This document shows positions 63,605 to 64,000 of a DNA stretch of 64,000 bases, in pieces. A program made the position numbers and the translations under genes. The notes under the pieces were generated by a model. It was not told the origin of the DNA, ran no database searches, and worked only from the letters and a program-made list of their open reading frames with translations. The DNA is taken from positions 26,302,001-26,366,000 of the forward strand of contig NC_133392.1 in the NCBI RefSeq assembly GCF_047511655.1, in the 5' to 3' direction. Source of the DNA: Castor canadensis (Eukaryota; Chordata; Mammalia; Rodentia; Castoridae). Position 1 is the stretch's first letter. Each line of letters opens with the position of its first letter.

Positions 63605-64000
63605 CAGGTTCTGGGGTCCCTTTTGTACAGGTACTAATTCCCTTTATGAGGGCTCCACCTTCATGACCGAACACCTCCTAAGGAACCCACTTCCAAGTAC
63701 CATCACATTGGGGGTTAGGATTTCAATGTAGGAATTTGAGGGGAACAAAAACATTCAGCCCATAGCTTCCCAAGTAGCCTGTGTCCCTTCTGTGCCACTA
63801 ACAGTGAGGCTATGTTGACCTCAGCTGGCACCCATGAGGTCTCCTCCCCGACCCCCGCCCTCTGGGGAACCTGCCCACCCCTGCATCTTCAATCCAGTGC
63901 CTGGAGATGGTGATAACAGCAGCTTGACGCCAGGCGAGCTAAGGGGATGGGAGACATCAGTACGGAACCTAGAGAAGACAAAGCCAGGCCACTACATTTT

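Larger units (their letters stand above)
57841..64000. other. CALHM3 3' UTR and downstream intergenic DNA
   Basis: The CALHM3 3' UTR begins at 57841; its end is not certain. Beyond it no exon or conserved protein was recognised. Unique sequence occupies most of 58600-59230, 59420-59815, 60330-60720, 61150-61720, 61830-62950 and 63605-64000. Faint L2-like pieces (for example 59935-60330 and 61315-61600) and an ID-like scrap (62598-62660) are present. CALHM1 is not reached. Confidence 0.8.

Noticed and set aside
57841-64000. Search for CALHM1
   Set aside because: It is the expected next gene, but none of its conserved segments (N-terminal helix, CPC loop, LDGKCF segment) appear before the window ends.
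1-64000. CRISPR arrays, operons, phage or bacterial defence genes
   Set aside because: The sequence is plainly a mammalian chromosome with introns and SINEs. The evenly spaced repeats seen are microsatellites and SINE tails.

Overview
This is a mammalian nuclear genomic window from a rodent-like genome. Exons are tiny and split by long introns, there is one CpG-island promoter, and the rest is filled with LINE-1, MIR, L2, LTR and DNA-transposon relics plus many young SINEs. The SINEs combine a 7SL-like (B1/Alu-type) half with an ID/tRNA-like half. There are no primate-type Alu dimers and no mouse B2. The pattern resembles castorimorph rodents such as beaver, but the species is inferred from memory of repeat style and was not tested.

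Two protein-coding genes are supported. Coding exon 1 of NEURL1 (Neuralized-1 E3 ubiquitin ligase) lies on the minus strand at 33777-33861 inside a CpG island (about 33560-34660). Its first intron fills positions 1-33776 and runs off the left edge. A complete three-exon CALHM3 gene lies on the plus strand (coding exons 53474-53760, 55292-55547, 57349-57840). The exons join in frame to 344 codons plus stop. The two genes are head-to-head, with 19.6 kb between start codons. This agrees with the mammalian order in which CALHM2-CALHM1-CALHM3 sits beside NEURL1 in opposite orientation. CALHM1 would be expected to the right of the window and is not visible here.

Region by region: 1-33.8 kb is NEURL1 intron 1, with old L1, MIR, L2, MaLR-like, MER2-like and MER20-like relics and many SINEs. 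33.6-34.7 kb is the NEURL1 promoter island. 34.7-53.5 kb is intergenic; it holds a 5'-truncated L1 (36729-39238) with a perfect 13-bp target-site duplication, a probable solo ERV LTR near 50.9-51.9 kb, and SINE clusters. 53.5-57.8 kb is CALHM3. 57.8-64 kb is downstream sequence with MIR, SINEs and a duplicated CA microsatellite.

The two genes have no obvious shared pathway: NEURL1 acts in Notch-ligand ubiquitination and synaptic translation control, and CALHM3 is a taste-cell ATP-release channel subunit. No new enzymatic or defence system is visible. The most unusual signals are two short, nearly identical duplicated patches that look like templated insertions (8245-8305 copied inverted from 10388-10449, and 23370-23437 copied from 22226-22293). 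Others are a polypyrimidine tract ending in a back-to-back splice acceptor/donor (39776-39917), a homeodomain-type palindrome (20878-20897), and a 24-bp SINE scrap flanked by perfect 14-bp repeats (58759-58810).
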